From positions 1 to 45,128 of the forward strand of contig JAJYHJ010000017.1 of NCBI GenBank assembly GCA_021784785.1: a stretch of DNA of 45,128 nt. The letters run 5' to 3'. The position numbers were made by a program, and so were the translations under genes. Source of the stretch: Actinomycetes bacterium (GTDB taxonomy: Bacteria; Actinomycetota; Acidimicrobiia; Acidimicrobiales; Acidimicrobiaceae). This document shows, piece after piece, positions 45,070 through 45,128 of this stretch (positions are counted from its first letter, which is position 1; the number at the start of each line of letters is the position of its first letter). Under the pieces are notes generated by a model that saw nothing but the letters and a program-made list of their open reading frames with translations, did not search any database and had not been told where the DNA came from.

Positions 45070-45128
45070 GTTTCCATGCTCGAAGGGGCGTGGCCCCATT
45101 ACGACTCGGGAATTTGCACTCCGCAGGT
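45070..45128 (-). CRISPR. edge of a CRISPR array: one repeat and part of a spacer
   Basis: A 36-bp element at 45070-45105 begins GTTTCCATGC, holds a GGGGC-GTG-GCCCC hairpin (45085-45097) and ends ATTACGAC. Read leftward it starts GTCGTAATG and ends GAGCATGGAAAC, like the 36-bp M. tuberculosis repeat, which starts GTCGT and ends GGAAAC. The last eight bases, ATGGAAAC, would be the crRNA 5-prime tag. This supports transcription toward the cas genes. The remaining 23 bases (45106-45128) would be spacer. Only one copy is inside the window, so repetition itself is not seen. Confidence 0.6.

Overview
The window looks like a chromosome segment of an actinobacterium of moderate GC, most likely from the Acidimicrobiia (iron/sulfur-acidophile relatives such as Acidithrix or Ferrithrix). 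This is inference. It rests on the manB - Trm112-like - TobH-like SIS isomerase - ahcY order known from actinobacteria, the secA - prfB - ftsE - ftsX order, frequent GTG/TTG starts, a Phd/PIN toxin-antitoxin pair and an actinobacterial-style ftsH. No rRNA or tRNA gene was seen.

Layout. (a) 1-835: mostly non-coding, with a possible partial gene end and one doubtful small ORF. (b) 836-2782 (-): ftsH; divergent from it is a CPBP membrane protease (2915-3664). (c) 3780-10569 (+): zinc-ribbon microprotein, large GT-C-like membrane protein, phosphomannomutase, Trm112-like protein, phosphosugar isomerase, S-adenosylhomocysteinase. (d) 10663-18547 (+): ribosome hibernation factor, a candidate secretion-monitoring leader peptide, secA, prfB, ftsE, ftsX, def, fmt. 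(e) 18775-24254 (+): a ferredoxin-NrfD fusion, a molybdopterin oxidoreductase without Tat signal and a TorD-like chaperone, forming a quinone-linked molybdoenzyme resembling cytoplasmic SoeABC-type complexes. (f) 24557-25230 (-): vapC/phd-type toxin-antitoxin with a clear double operator over its promoter. (g) 25689-30569 (+): molybdopterin-biosynthesis mog, a complete riboflavin operon ribD-ribE-ribBA-ribH, then hisG. (h) 31263-44906 (+): a compact CRISPR-Cas operon, followed at the right edge by what looks like the first visible CRISPR repeat (45070-45105).

The CRISPR-Cas operon is the most unusual part. It combines a complete type III-B Cmr effector (cmr1, cas10/cmr2 with intact HD and GGDD, cmr3, cmr4 with its catalytic Asp, cmr5, cmr6) with three cyclic-oligoadenylate-linked genes: a CARF protein of the NE0113 family with a C-terminal winged-helix-like region, the small ring-nuclease-family protein Csx16, and a CARF plus PD-(D/E)xK nuclease of the Card1/Can2 type. 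To these it adds two components typical of subtype I-G (formerly I-U): a Csb2-like (Cas5/Cas6, GSU0054 family) protein and a Cas4-Cas1 fusion, plus Cas2. No cas3, cas7/csb1, cas8 or ordinary cas6 is present. The simplest reading is that Csb2 serves as crRNA-processing nuclease for a type III-B effector and the Cas4-Cas1/Cas2 module acquires spacers. The Cas4 half keeps its four cysteines but appears to have lost the RecB-type catalytic residues.

Other points for a second look: a 30-codon hydrophobic leader ORF that overlaps the secA start codon and whose ribosome-binding site lies in one arm of an 11-bp inverted repeat; a dyad and a 14-bp direct repeat upstream of the CRISPR operon; a 14-bp perfect palindrome upstream of ftsEX; and the ferredoxin-NrfD fusion.
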